DNA of 64,000 nt from Gemmatimonadota bacterium (GTDB taxonomy: Bacteria; Gemmatimonadota; Gemmatimonadetes; Gemmatimonadales; Gemmatimonadaceae), in the NCBI GenBank assembly GCA_027307165.1, contig DAHUXM010000004.1:247692-311691 (forward strand), given 5' to 3'. The notes beneath the pieces were generated by a model, which was not told the origin of the DNA, did not search any database, and saw only the letters and a list, made by a program, of their open reading frames with translations. Positions 37,676-48,191 of this stretch are shown piece after piece. The position numbers were made by a program, and so were the translations under genes. Position 1 is the stretch's first letter. Each line of letters starts with the position of its first letter.

Positions 37676-38212
37676 ATGAACCGGAGCACGCGGTTGTGGA
37701 ACGTACCGAATGTGATCTCGTCGTCGCGCGTGGCGCTCGCGGTCGCATTCGTGCTGGTAAACGATACTCCCGCCAGGATCGTGCTCATCGCGGTCGCGGC
37801 GCTGACCGACTTTCTCGACGGGCTGGTTGCGCGACTTTCCGACCAGCGCAGTGTCGTCGGCGCGCTGCTCGATCCAATTGCCGACCGGTTGTTCGTCCTG
37901 GCGGCGGTTTCTGCGTACCTGTTCAACGGGCTGCTCACCACGGGGCAGTACTTCATCTTCATCTCGCGGGACATCGCGACTGCGGTTGGATTCATCGTCG
38001 CGCGGATCATTCCGTGGCTACGGCCTGTAACATTTCGTGCGCGCCTGCTCGGCAAGGCGGTGACGGTGCTCCAACTAGCGACGCTGATGGCGGTGCTGCT
38101 GCAGCCATCGGCTACACCCTGGTTGATCGTCGCCATTGCAATCCTGTCGGCCATGTCGATTTTCGATTATACATTGGCACTGTGGCGCGCACGTGTTCGG
38201 TCGCCTGCGTGA
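37676..38212 (+). CDS. CDP-alcohol phosphatidyltransferase (phosphatidylglycerophosphate synthase-like)
   Basis: A 178 aa integral membrane enzyme with the family motif DGx2ARx8Gx3Dx3D, seen as FLDGLVARLSDQRSVVGALLD then PIADR. It has about five membrane helices and starts NRSTRLWNVPNVISSSRVAL, as in PgsA. The reaction transfers a phosphatidyl group from CDP-diacylglycerol to a small alcohol; glycerol-3-phosphate would fit the length but the alcohol cannot be told by eye. It makes a precursor of an anionic phospholipid. A small gap separates it from the following outer-membrane-like gene. Confidence 0.87.
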   Translation: MNRSTRLWNVPNVISSSRVALAVAFVLVNDTPARIVLIAVAALTDFLDGLVARLSDQRSVVGALLDPIADRLFVLAAVSAYLFNGLLTTGQYFIFISRDIATAVGFIVARIIPWLRPVTFRARLLGKAVTVLQLATLMAVLLQPSATPWLIVAIAILSAMSIFDYTLALWRARVRSPA

Positions 38213-38299
38213 AAGCGCTTGCACACGAGCCTGCACAAACCGTCACGAGCAATCAGCACTCGCCGTCACACCGTCAACGCAAGAGGAACTCCAACAGTG

Positions 38300-38881
38300 A
38301 TGATTCACCGCGCGGCCGTCATCGCCGCACAAAGAGCGTCTAACGAGATCGGTCTGCCGCGCCGTTGCCGGCGCCTGACGCCAACGCTGCGGCAAGCGGT
38401 TCTGTCAGCCGCAATGATTCTCTCAGCATCGGCTGTCGCTCCACACATCGCATCAGCCCAGACTCAGCAAGTCGCAGTTGCGGTCTCCTACATTCCGTCG
38501 CTGCGACTGGACGTGCTGGGCGGCAACCCGACGGCGCTTCAGGCGGGCGCGGGGATTGCGTTCCCGTTCAGCAATTATTTCAGCGTCGGCGCCACTGTCG
38601 GCGCTGGAATCAGCTCGACGGGCTTCAGCGGCCGCGGTGACGCATATGGCCAGTTCTCGCTCGATCCGTATCACCAGTACGAATGGGAGCCGTACGTGGG
38701 CGGTGGCGTCACGGTGCGCGGCGACGGCGGCGGGCCGGGCACGCGTACCTATCTGCTCGGCTTCATCGGCGCAAACGGACCCAGCACCGGCAGCATCGCT
38801 CCCGGTGTCGAGCTTGGATTCGGCGGCGGCGTACGACTCGGCGTCACGATGCGATTCACAGGCAATCCCGCGCATCGCTAA
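38300..38881 (+). CDS. Secreted, Gly-rich, probable outer-membrane beta-barrel protein
   Basis: A 193 aa protein; an adjacent GTG at 38297 is an alternative start and has AGAGGA 9 nt upstream. A long N-terminal region ends in a signal peptide (MILSASAVAPHIASAQ). The mature part has many short alternating Gly/aromatic strands (VSYIPSLRLDVLGGN, FSNYFSVGATVGAGISS, GFGGGVRLGVTMRF), a pattern of small outer-membrane beta-barrels. No specific family is recognised. A strong hairpin follows the stop at 38901-38928, without an obvious T-run. Confidence 0.7.
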   Translation: MIHRAAVIAAQRASNEIGLPRRCRRLTPTLRQAVLSAAMILSASAVAPHIASAQTQQVAVAVSYIPSLRLDVLGGNPTALQAGAGIAFPFSNYFSVGATVGAGISSTGFSGRGDAYGQFSLDPYHQYEWEPYVGGGVTVRGDGGGPGTRTYLLGFIGANGPSTGSIAPGVELGFGGGVRLGVTMRFTGNPAHR

Positions 38882-38900
38882 CGCTGCAACTGACCGACGA

Positions 38901-38928
38901 GCAGCGAGCGTGATTTCGCGCTCGCTGC
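38901..38928. other. Perfect 10-bp hairpin between converging genes
   Basis: GCAGCGAGCG and CGCTCGCTGC form a perfect 10-bp stem with an 8-nt loop, 19 nt after the barrel-protein stop. It is not followed by a T-run on the plus strand, so it may be a 3'-end stabilising hairpin rather than a complete terminator. Confidence 0.55.
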
Positions 38929-38935
38929 ATGACTG

Positions 38936-38966
38936 AAAAACACAACGGGCGCCAATGGCGCCCGTT
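38936..38966 (-). terminator. Intrinsic terminator of the 90-aa gene
   Basis: The palindrome AACGGGCGCC-AAT-GGCGCCCGTT (38944-38966), with TGTG then TTTTT following on the minus strand, lies immediately after the small gene at 38969-39241. The 10-bp stem is perfect. Confidence 0.85.
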
Positions 38967-38968
38967 CG

Positions 38969-39241
38969 TCAAACAGCTTGTTTCGTCTTCAGCGGCTGAG
39001 CGAAACGCTCGCCCAACGTGCGGAGCTGTGTAAGCTCGAGCTTCGTAAGCTCGGGATACCGCTCAGCGAAGTACGCAATCGTCGCGTCGAACCACTCCTG
39101 CTGATGCTCCTGTTCGGCGCCAATGACGCCGCACCGCATGATGTGCTGAAATAGCTCGTCACGCGCCTCGTCCAACGGTGACTTCTGACTCGTTGGCGCC
39201 GAGTGCGCCTGGTATCTCGGTGAATTCTGCTTCTTGGCCAT
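38969..39241 (-). CDS. Small hypothetical protein (90 aa)
   Basis: A 90 aa, probably cytoplasmic protein. The first 25 residues are polar and basic (MAKKQNSPRYQAHSAP), then mainly helices: LDEARDELFQHIMRCGVIGA, EWFDATIAYFAERYPELTKL, ELTQLRTLGERFAQ. No membrane segment, signal peptide or known motif is present. It is a free-standing gene followed by its own terminator. I do not recognise it. Confidence 0.65.
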   Translation of the reverse strand: MAKKQNSPRYQAHSAPTSQKSPLDEARDELFQHIMRCGVIGAEQEHQQEWFDATIAYFAERYPELTKLELTQLRTLGERFAQPLKTKQAV

Positions 39242-39299
39242 TAAACCCGGTTAAGAAAAGTCGCCCTGCTACAACACTCTAATTTAACTAATTCCTCGG

Positions 39300-40175
39300 T
39301 CATTTAATAGTGGATGCACTCGATCGAGAATCTGCAACCGCGCCTGCTGATCCGATGAATTCGAGCAGCTGTTCAGCCAGATTGTCCGGACTTTCTTCAG
39401 GGATCAACCGCGCCACTCCGGCGATGCGATGCAAGGTCGCGCGCGGAATGTCGGCTGCGAGTCGATTTGCGACGTCGCGGCTCAACCATTCGTCGTGATC
39501 GCCGCGAATTATCAGCGTTGGTGCCCTGACGCCCGAAAGATCCAGATCCTCGATGTCCGAGCGCCGGATCGCGGCGCCGAGCGTCAGAAGGTGACTCACT
39601 CCATCGCGGCCGGCGAACGGGGCCAGATATCTGGCCAGAAGCCGGGTGGGCATGTGCTCCGGCAGCGCGACGCTTCCCTCGAGCAGCGGCTGGAGCAACG
39701 TCGTGGCGCCCAGCACTCCGCGCGTCACCTTGAAGGCGAATCTGGCCGTGCTCCGCTGCATCACGCCGATGTCGCGTGCCGGCAGCTCGTCGTACGCCGG
39801 AACGTTGATCAGGACGAGCCTGGCGACGCGATCCGGGCGTGTGGCCGCCAGCCGGAGTGCCACGTCGCCACCCAGGTCGACGCCGACGATGGTCGCGCGG
39901 GCGAGCCGCAGCGCGGTCATCGCCGCGTCGAGATACTCAGCCTGCGCCGCGATCCCGAAATCCGCGTCTGGCGAGCGGTCGGATTCACCGTGCCCGAACA
40001 GGTCGATGGCGTAGGCCGTATGACCCGCCTCGGCCAGGATCGGCGCCACGTAGCGCCAGAGGAAAGTGCACGTGCCGAAGCCGTGCAGCAGGACGATCGG
40101 GACGCCGCCGTGGCCGTATCGCTCCACGTGCACCGCGCCGGGCCCAACCGGAACGCGTAAGACGTCAGCTTGCAT
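39300..40175 (-). CDS. Alpha/beta hydrolase with atypical catalytic residues
   Basis: A 291 aa alpha/beta-hydrolase-fold protein. HGFGTCTFLWRYVAP is the oxyanion-hole region, and GVDLGGDVAL is the nucleophile elbow, with Asp in place of Ser, as in haloalkane dehalogenases and epoxide hydrolases. The acid is in IIRGDHDEWLS. The family's catalytic His should be in the A-G-H-L-I-P-E-E context, but here the sequence is VARLIPEESPD, with Arg at that position. The missing His would abolish hydrolysis of a covalent Asp ester in the usual mechanism. Function is therefore open. It is divergent from the DsbA gene. Confidence 0.85.
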   Translation of the reverse strand: MQADVLRVPVGPGAVHVERYGHGGVPIVLLHGFGTCTFLWRYVAPILAEAGHTAYAIDLFGHGESDRSPDADFGIAAQAEYLDAAMTALRLARATIVGVDLGGDVALRLAATRPDRVARLVLINVPAYDELPARDIGVMQRSTARFAFKVTRGVLGATTLLQPLLEGSVALPEHMPTRLLARYLAPFAGRDGVSHLLTLGAAIRRSDIEDLDLSGVRAPTLIIRGDHDEWLSRDVANRLAADIPRATLHRIAGVARLIPEESPDNLAEQLLEFIGSAGAVADSRSSASTIK

Positions 40176-40194
40176 CTGGAGATAAATTCACGGG

Positions 40195-41040
40195 ATGGCG
40201 AATAATAATCCTCCCAGGAACGCAAAAAGCGCGGCAGCGAAGCCGTCGTCCAATCGCGGGGCATTCTACGGAATCCTCGTCGCAATAGTGATCGTCGGCA
40301 TCGCCGCGATCCTCTACCTCAAGGCCAGTCCGCCGTCGGCGGATAGTGGCGCGTCAGCGCAGGCCGCATATGCCGCTCTGCAGCGGGATTACGCGAAGGC
40401 CGGTCCGCCCAGGCCGTACGTGATGGGCGACAGCACCGCGCCAGTCGTGATCGAGGAGTTCGCCGACTTCGAATGCCCCGTGTGCGGATCGTATGCGACG
40501 GTCACGGAGCCGGACGTTCGCAGGATGATCATCGACACGCATCTGGCGTACTACAAGTACTATGATTTTCCGCTGCCGATGCACCACAACACTCAGTCCG
40601 CATCGAACGCTGCCGCGTGCGCGGCCGACCAGGGCAAGTTCTGGGAGATGCACGACCAGCTGTTTGCAGGTCAGGATGCGTGGGGACTCAATCCCGACGG
40701 CGCGACGCAGGTTACGGACAATCCGAAGTCTGTCTTCATGGGATACGCCAAGGCGATCGGGCTCAATACGTCGGACTTCGAGCAGTGCTACGACAGCAAG
40801 AAGGAGCAGGCTCGCGTCAACGCAAACGCGGCCGAAGGCTTCCGCCGCAACGTGAATCAGACACCCACGTTTTTCATCAACGGAAAGATGTTCGCCGGCT
40901 CGATTCCCTACGACGTGATGAAGAAAGCAGTAGACGACGCAGCGGCAGCGAAGAAGTCAGCTCCGGCAGCAGCGCCTGCGACGACGCCGGCAGGAACCTC
41001 CGCGGTCAACCCCGCAGCAAAGCCAGCGGCGCCAAAGTAG
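40195..41040 (+). CDS. DsbA-like thiol-disulfide oxidoreductase, membrane-anchored
   Basis: A 281 aa protein with one N-terminal membrane helix at about residues 23-42 after a basic cytoplasmic stretch, then a thioredoxin-fold domain facing the periplasm. The redox motif is C94-P-V-C97 in FADFECPVCGSY; the cis-Pro region is NQTPTFFING, and a helical insertion includes the segment around CAADQGKFWEMHDQLFA. It ends in an Ala/Pro-rich tail. It should introduce disulfides in exported proteins. The next gene, 10 nt on, encodes a VKOR-type membrane oxidoreductase that can reoxidise it, a known substitute for DsbB. Confidence 0.93.
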   Translation: MANNNPPRNAKSAAAKPSSNRGAFYGILVAIVIVGIAAILYLKASPPSADSGASAQAAYAALQRDYAKAGPPRPYVMGDSTAPVVIEEFADFECPVCGSYATVTEPDVRRMIIDTHLAYYKYYDFPLPMHHNTQSASNAAACAADQGKFWEMHDQLFAGQDAWGLNPDGATQVTDNPKSVFMGYAKAIGLNTSDFEQCYDSKKEQARVNANAAEGFRRNVNQTPTFFINGKMFAGSIPYDVMKKAVDDAAAAKKSAPAAAPATTPAGTSAVNPAAKPAAPK

Positions 41041-41050
41041 AGCTGGCCAT

Positions 41051-41485
41051 ATGAGACGGATGTTGATTGCTGCGCTCGCGCTGATCGGCGTGTTCGTGGC
41101 GCTGTATCTCACGCTGTACAAGATGGGCGTGATAGGACATCTCGCATGCGGGCTGGGCGGATGCGAGCGCGTCAACACGAGCAAGTGGGCGATATTCGCC
41201 GGCGCGCCGGTCGCCGCATGGGGGGTGGCGTTCTACACCACGACGTTCGTGGTTGCACTGATCGGAACGTCGCCGTCGTGGATCGATCGGCGCGAGATTG
41301 CCTACGTGCTCGCGGGGATGTCGTTCGTCGGCGTCGCGTTCACCGCGTGGCTCACGTATCTCGAGCTGTTCGTGATCGAAGCGATCTGCAAGTACTGCGT
41401 CACGTCGGCGGTGATCGTGACGGCGATCTTCATCGTCAGCATCGCCGACGTGGCAATGGGAAATCGACTGCAGTCCGGCGAGTAA
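41051..41485 (+). CDS. Vitamin K epoxide reductase-family (VKOR) protein
   Basis: A 144 aa protein with four membrane helices. C33 and C38 form the loop cysteine pair (LACGLGGCERVNTS) and C113-K-Y-C116 is the active-site CxxC near the fourth helix, as in bacterial VKOR. The Ser/Thr of VNTSKWAIF next to the loop is also conserved. It passes electrons from the DsbA-like partner to quinone, giving net disulfide formation. It lies 10 nt downstream of the DsbA gene, so the pair is an operon. Confidence 0.92.
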   Translation: MRRMLIAALALIGVFVALYLTLYKMGVIGHLACGLGGCERVNTSKWAIFAGAPVAAWGVAFYTTTFVVALIGTSPSWIDRREIAYVLAGMSFVGVAFTAWLTYLELFVIEAICKYCVTSAVIVTAIFIVSIADVAMGNRLQSGE

Positions 41486-41507
41486 TCGGGGCGGGGCTGC
41501 TCTGTAG

Positions 41508-41881
41508 TTACACCCGCCGTATGGAGCGTTGACGTGCGGCCGCGTCGTCCAGACGGACACGCGGCTTCACCTCGACATCCTCCTCGCCTTCCTCGCGCGC
41601 GCGACGGCGGAACGGGACCAGGTCGCGTCCGAGGGTAACGAGCGCGCGCGTTGCGACCGCGCTCGCCAGCGGCTCCGGGATCGCCATCACGCGGATGTAC
41701 GTGTCGATTGCGCGATCGAACGACAGGTCCTCCGCCAGCGTGTCCACGAACATGAGCGCGTTGTCGACGTGGGCGCGAATTATCGTCTCGTCCGCGCGGG
41801 CCTGGGCCAGCCGCAGACGGCGCTCCGCATTGGGATGCAGCCGCCGGCCAAAGAGTGCTTCGGGAAAAAGCGATCGAAAAA

Positions 41882-41885
<4 letters not shown>
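41508..41885 (-). CDS. Hypothetical protein coupled to acetyl-CoA synthetase
   Basis: A 125 aa protein whose ATG (41885) overlaps the stop of the acetyl-CoA synthetase gene as ATGA, so it is translationally coupled. It is basic and helical ([42 protein letters not shown]) with a charged C-terminus ([20 protein letters not shown]). No membrane segment or known motif is seen. Its role near Acs is unknown; a regulator or assembly partner is possible but unsupported. Confidence 0.6.
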
Positions 41886-43846
<1,961 letters not shown>

Positions 43847-43914
43847 GAGTCTGAAAATACAGCTTCCGCGCCCGTGCGCGACGGTTGGCCCGGGCGAGTG
43901 GCTAGATTGGCCGC

Positions 43915-44436
43915 ATGGATTCAGATCGCAAGAGCATCCGTTTCGAACGACTCCGGGACGGGGTCGAATTTCCGGTTCGTGCGACCGCGCACAGTGCCGG
44001 CTACGATCTCAAGGCATTTCTGCTTGGTGATCCCACAGTCAAGTTGAGCCTGGGCAGCCGCCAGTACGAGGGCGTGCCGAAACACACGGCCGATGGCGCG
44101 TCGCTGCAGCTGTTGCCGGGTGAGCGTGCGATAATCCCGCTCGGGTTTCGCGCTTCGCTGCCACCGGGTTACGAGGCGCAGATCCGTCCTCGGAGCGGCA
44201 CCAGTTTCAAGACATCGCTCGCCATCGCGAACTCGCCGGGCACCATCGATCCCGACTACAACGGTGAGTGGGGCGTGCTGGTCAGGAACGACGGTGCGGA
44301 GCCCATCTTCATCACGCATGGCGAGCGCATCGCGCAGATGGTGATCGCGAAATACGAGGTGCTCGAATTCGAAGACGGAGATGTACGGCAGACAACAGAT
44401 CGGGACGGCGGATTCGGAAGTACGGGACACAGGTAA
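43915..44436 (+). CDS. dut: dUTP diphosphatase
   Basis: A 173 aa trimeric-type dUTPase. Motif 1 is [10 protein letters not shown], motif 2 [10 protein letters not shown], motif 3 [14 protein letters not shown], motif 4 ERIAQMVI, and motif 5 [11 protein letters not shown] closing the active site. Compared with the usual ~150 aa there is an insertion of ~25 residues after motif 1 ([15 protein letters not shown]). It hydrolyses dUTP to dUMP and pyrophosphate, preventing uracil in DNA. It is divergent from acs, with about 70 nt between. Confidence 0.95.
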   Translation: MDSDRKSIRFERLRDGVEFPVRATAHSAGYDLKAFLLGDPTVKLSLGSRQYEGVPKHTADGASLQLLPGERAIIPLGFRASLPPGYEAQIRPRSGTSFKTSLAIANSPGTIDPDYNGEWGVLVRNDGAEPIFITHGERIAQMVIAKYEVLEFEDGDVRQTTDRDGGFGSTGHR

Positions 44437-44454
44437 TTCGAGTGCATCGCGAGG

Positions 44455-45105
44455 TCAGATTCGCTCGCGATGACGATCCACCCAGTAGCTCCACGGCACG
44501 AACAGCCAGAGTCCGAGCGCGGTCCACGCCACTGCACCAGGACTGGGGGGCGGCGGGGTTACGTAGCCGCTCGCGAATATGAGCAGCAGCACCAGCACCA
44601 TTGACCACAGACCCCATGTGCCAATGCGATCGCGCGTGCGCGTCTGCCGAATGTAAAGCATGAGACCGCCGCCAAATATTCCGAGCTCGAGGATCAACGT
44701 TGCGGGAATCGAGTTCCACAGGCCCAACCCGACGCGTGTGGAACCTCCCGGCCATAGCGGCAGATCTGCTGTGTGCACGGGAAAGTCGAGTATCCAGTGA
44801 CTGATCACGACGAGTGCAATGACACAGGCAGTGCGACGATTTCGCCGCGCGGCATAATGGATTGCGCCGATGATCGCTCCCCACAACACGGCCATGGCCA
44901 GACTGTGCGAGAACGGATACGACGTGAACACCAGCGGATTGCCCAATGTCGCGCCTGGTACGATACGCACCTGCTCGATGCCGAACAACAGAAGGATTGG
45001 CCACAGCTCATCGAGGAACTGAGTCGCGAATGCGAGGGTCCCCAGCGACGTATCCGGCACAACCCGCTTGGATCCGAACGCAATGCCGTAATGCCCGAGA
45101 AACAT
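44455..45105 (-). CDS. Membrane protein, YbcI/metal-dependent-hydrolase-like, paralogue
   Basis: A 216 aa protein with five to six membrane helices. It begins MFLGHYGIAFGSKRVVPDTS and contains YPFSHSLAMA, VVISHWILDFPVHTADLPLWPGG, sharing the GHxG, SHWxLD and PxWPGG positions with the protein at 5594-6124. Conserved His and Asp residues near the membrane face suggest a metal site. Catalytic activity is not established. It is convergent with dut and has a short tandem repeat 36 bp upstream of its start. Confidence 0.8.
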   Translation of the reverse strand: MFLGHYGIAFGSKRVVPDTSLGTLAFATQFLDELWPILLLFGIEQVRIVPGATLGNPLVFTSYPFSHSLAMAVLWGAIIGAIHYAARRNRRTACVIALVVISHWILDFPVHTADLPLWPGGSTRVGLGLWNSIPATLILELGIFGGGLMLYIRQTRTRDRIGTWGLWSMVLVLLLIFASGYVTPPPPSPGAVAWTALGLWLFVPWSYWVDRHRERI

Positions 45106-45140
45106 TCCTGCGATTCCTGGAATCGTGTATGTGATCGTCC

Positions 45141-45176
45141 AGCGACGCGAGCGACGCGAGCGACGCGAGCGACGGG
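45141..45176. repeat. 9-bp tandem repeat, four units
   Basis: The unit AGCGACGCG is repeated four times (the last unit ends GGG) just upstream of the membrane-protein gene at 45105 and between divergent genes. It could affect spacing of promoter elements by slippage. Confidence 0.85.
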
Positions 45177-45401
45177 AGGCGGCCCGGAAGTGGCCGTCGC
45201 CGCGAGCTCATCCATAAATATGTGCGGCAGGACCCGCTTGTTCGACTGGCGCGCGAGCGGCCGGTTTGCCACCGCTCCCGGTCTTCCATATGGCAGCCGC
45301 CGGACGATGGTCGGTCATTCGTTTGGCCTCCGGCGTTTTGGATGAAGAACCCACCCGCTAGATTTCGCATCGAAACCCCTACCAAGAACGGCTCATCCGA
45401 G

Positions 45402-46733
45402 ATGACCACACCCGGAAACACTCAGTCCACGGACAAGACCGCTGGCGATCTTTCGATCACCGACAAGCGGACCAACAAGAACTACGACCTTTCGATCAAG
45501 GACGGCGCGATCAGAGCTGCCGATCTGCGACAGATAAAGACCGCCGATCGTGACGACGTTGGTCTGCTATCGTACGATCCGGCGTTCATGAACACTGCCT
45601 CGTGTCGCAGCTCGATCACCTACATCGATGGCGACAAGGGAATCCTGCGCTATCGCGGATACCCGATCGAGCAGCTTGCCGAGAAGGCGTCGTTTCTCGA
45701 GGTAGCGTGGCTGCTGCGTCACGGAGAGTTGCCCAATCAGAAGGAGTACGACGGTTTCGTACACGACATCACGTATCACACGTACGTGCACGAGAACATC
45801 CGCAACTTCCTGCAGGGCTTCAGGTACGACGCGCATCCGATGTCGATGCTCCAGAGCTCGGTCGCGGCGCTGTCGTCGTTCTATCCTGAAGCGCGCAACA
45901 TCTTCGATCCCGAGCAGCGCAACATCGCCGTGATCCGGCTGCTGGCCAAGACGCCGACGATCGCGGCTTTTTCGTATCGTCACTCCAAGGGTCTGCCGGT
46001 CGTATATCCCGACAACTCGCTGTCGTACGTCGAGAACTTCCTGTCGATGATCAACAGGATGACGGAGCCGCGCTACGAGGCGAATCCGACCTTCGTTCGC
46101 GCTCTGGAGATTCTGTTCATCCTGCACGCCGATCACGAGCAGAACTGCTCGACCAGCTCGGTGCGCATGGTGGGCTCGTCGCATGTGGATCCATTCTCTG
46201 CGATGTCCGCCGGCGTCGCGGCTCTGTTCGGCCCGCTGCATGGCGGCGCGAACGAGCAGGTGCTGCGCATGATCGAGGAGATCGGCACCATTCAGAACGT
46301 GCCGGCGTTCATCGAGACGGTCAAGAGCGGCAGCGGCAAGTTGATGGGCTTCGGCCACCGCGTGTACAAGAGCTACGATCCGCGCGCCAAGATCGTGAAG
46401 CAGCTGGCGGACAGCGTGTTCAAGATCACCGGCGTCGATCGCGGCCTCGAGATCGCGCTGGAGCTGGAGCGCATCGCGCTGCAGGACGATTACTTCGTCT
46501 CGCGCAAGCTGTACCCGAACGTCGATTTCTACACGGGTCTCATCTATCGCTCGATGGGCTTCCCGACGGAATTCTTCACCGTGCTGTTCGCGATCGCGCG
46601 CATGGCGGGGTGGCTGTCGCAGTGGGAAGAGATGCTGCTGGACAAGGAGCAGAAGATCGCCCGTCCACGCCAGATCTTTACCGGCCATGGCGAGCGTCAG
46701 TTCAAGCAGACGATCAACGTCGGTATCAAGTAG
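45402..46733 (+). CDS. gltA: Citrate synthase
   Basis: A 443 aa type II citrate synthase starting at ATG 45402; the open frame upstream to 45222 includes an ATG at 45342 but has no family-like sequence. Catalytic His residues are in HADHEQNCSTSSVR and GPLHGGANEQVLRM, and the Asp lies further on, after FGHRVYKSYDPRAKIVKQ. The N-terminal GDKGILRYRGYPIEQLAEK is characteristic. It condenses oxaloacetate and acetyl-CoA, so acs and acnA are functional partners in the window. A strong terminator follows. Confidence 0.97.
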   Translation: MTTPGNTQSTDKTAGDLSITDKRTNKNYDLSIKDGAIRAADLRQIKTADRDDVGLLSYDPAFMNTASCRSSITYIDGDKGILRYRGYPIEQLAEKASFLEVAWLLRHGELPNQKEYDGFVHDITYHTYVHENIRNFLQGFRYDAHPMSMLQSSVAALSSFYPEARNIFDPEQRNIAVIRLLAKTPTIAAFSYRHSKGLPVVYPDNSLSYVENFLSMINRMTEPRYEANPTFVRALEILFILHADHEQNCSTSSVRMVGSSHVDPFSAMSAGVAALFGPLHGGANEQVLRMIEEIGTIQNVPAFIETVKSGSGKLMGFGHRVYKSYDPRAKIVKQLADSVFKITGVDRGLEIALELERIALQDDYFVSRKLYPNVDFYTGLIYRSMGFPTEFFTVLFAIARMAGWLSQWEEMLLDKEQKIARPRQIFTGHGERQFKQTINVGIK

Positions 46734-46757
46734 AAACCGGTTCGATATCACTCAAAC

Positions 46758-46789
46758 AACGGGCGCGCCGAGAAATCGGCGCGCCCGTT
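46758..46789. terminator. Bidirectional intrinsic terminator between gltA and osmC
   Basis: A perfect 14-bp stem (46758-46771 and 46776-46789) closes a GAAA tetraloop. T-rich sequence follows on the plus strand (TTTGACTTTC) and on the minus strand (TTGTTTGAG), so it can end transcripts from both converging genes. Confidence 0.9.
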
Positions 46790-46853
46790 TGACTTTCATG
46801 ATCCGTGGCCTTACTGGCGCCGCTGGACATGCGGCGCGCAGTCGGGTGCCGCT

Positions 46854-47282
46854 TTAATTCAGCTTTGCCGTCAGCGTGATGTTCACGTTTCCCTTCAACG
46901 CCTGCGACACCGGGCAGCCTTCCCTGGTGCCTTCGGCGATCTGTTGAAACTTCGCGTTGTCGATTCCGGGTACCTTCGCGTTTACGACCAGGCTCATCGT
47001 GGTGATCTTGAAGCCGTCGCCGGATTTTTCGATGGTGCATGCTGCGCTGGTCTCGACCTTGTCGGCGGGCGTGCCGTTCTTCTCGAGGCCCAGCGCGAGT
47101 GCCATCGAGAAACAGGCGGCCTCGGCGGCTGCCAGTAGCTCTTCGGGGTTGGAGCCGGCGGCACTCTCGAATCGGGAGCCGAATGAGTAGTTGCCGCTGA
47201 TCGTTCCGCTTTCGCCCTTGAACGATCCCTTTCCGTTCTGAAGACCCTTCTCCCAGATCGCGCTTGCCTTGCGTGTGGGCAT
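46854..47282 (-). CDS. OsmC/Ohr-family peroxiredoxin
   Basis: A 142 aa protein starting MPTRKASAIWEKGL at 47282. The redox Cys pair is C57 (AAEAACFSMAL) and C123 (REGCPVSQAL), as in OsmC. SNPEELLAAAEAACFS is the family signature. It reduces organic hydroperoxides. The frame continues upstream to 47522, but the ATG at 47282 gives the family start. It is convergent with gltA and shares its terminator. Confidence 0.93.
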   Translation of the reverse strand: MPTRKASAIWEKGLQNGKGSFKGESGTISGNYSFGSRFESAAGSNPEELLAAAEAACFSMALALGLEKNGTPADKVETSAACTIEKSGDGFKITTMSLVVNAKVPGIDNAKFQQIAEGTREGCPVSQALKGNVNITLTAKLN

Positions 47283-47422
47283 CTTTTTCTCCGTTGGTGG
47301 TGACGTAATGCAGTCTAGCGAATCGTCGCACGATGTGCGCCGCGGACGCTTGTGTGAGGGTGCGGGCGCCACGTTGGAGTCCGTCCCGGGTCCGTCTCCC
47401 CGGCAGAAAGTTCCGCCGGAGT

Positions 47423-47455
47423 CCGTCCCCACTCCGTCCCCACTCCGTCCCCGCG
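47423..47455. repeat. Short 11-bp tandem repeat in intergenic space
   Basis: Two exact units CCGTCCCCACT followed by a third, CCGTCCCCGCG, lie between the divergent OsmC and Tat-signal genes. A related CCGTCCCGGGT occurs just before. The ~258-nt gap holds nothing else recognisable apart from presumed promoters. Confidence 0.7.
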
Positions 47456-47540
47456 CGCGGCAAACAAGCGATTTCTCTCGTAGATTTGCGGCTGGAACGA
47501 CGGTGTAACGTGTGGCGCGCAAATCAGCTCAGGAGCTTCA

Positions 47541-48185
47541 ATGTTCAGCTACAAACCCAGCCGCAGGGCTTTCGTGACTCATCTCGCCGCGCTCGCTGGT
47601 GCCAGCGCGCTGCTTCCGGACGTATCGCTCGCGGGTGTCGCGCCCGAGCCCGGCGACGAGCCGGAGGCGTGGCTCAAGGCGTTGGCAGGGAAACACCGTC
47701 AACTGTTCCACGCGCATGACAAGTGGACCAAGGGAATCGAATACTCCATACGATACAAGACGGCGTATCCCACGGAATACGGCGTGAATCCAAACGACGT
47801 CAACGCAGTGCTCGCCGCTCACGGGAAGACGGGAGCTACCACGTACGTCGATGCGGCGTGGGAGAAGTACGGTTTCGGAAAGATGTTCGACGTGAAGGAT
47901 CCCAAGACCAAGGATACGGCGACGCGGAACGTGTACTACGCCGGTGACGACGAGAATCCCGGCATACGGGAGGCGCTTGCTGCTGGTGTCGTGGTACTGT
48001 CGTGCAGAACGGCGCTGCGGGGAATCGCGAGCGAACTCGCGGATCAGAAGAAATTCGGCAGCAAGGAAGAGATCGAGCGCGATCTGACGGCGTCGCTCAT
48101 TCCGGGTGTGGTGCTGGTGCCTGCGATGATCATCGCGGTTGGACGCGCGCAGGAGCAACACTGCACGTACGTGTATACGGGGTGA
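47541..48185 (+). CDS. Tat-exported hypothetical protein
   Basis: A 214 aa protein with a twin-arginine signal peptide (SRRAFVTHLAALAGASAL) and a cleavage site near AGVAP. The mature part contains GKHRQLFHAHDKWTKGIEYS, NPNDVNAVLAAHGKTGATTYVD and a C-terminal region AAGVVVLSCRTALRGIASELA, which has a DsrE-like flavour. SLIPGVVLVPAMIIAVGRAQ follows. No cofactor motif is firm. Tat export suggests it folds, perhaps with a cofactor, before transport. It is followed directly by the 41-bp repeat array. Confidence 0.75.
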   Translation: MFSYKPSRRAFVTHLAALAGASALLPDVSLAGVAPEPGDEPEAWLKALAGKHRQLFHAHDKWTKGIEYSIRYKTAYPTEYGVNPNDVNAVLAAHGKTGATTYVDAAWEKYGFGKMFDVKDPKTKDTATRNVYYAGDDENPGIREALAAGVVVLSCRTALRGIASELADQKKFGSKEEIERDLTASLIPGVVLVPAMIIAVGRAQEQHCTYVYTG

Positions 48186-48191
48186 CCGTCG

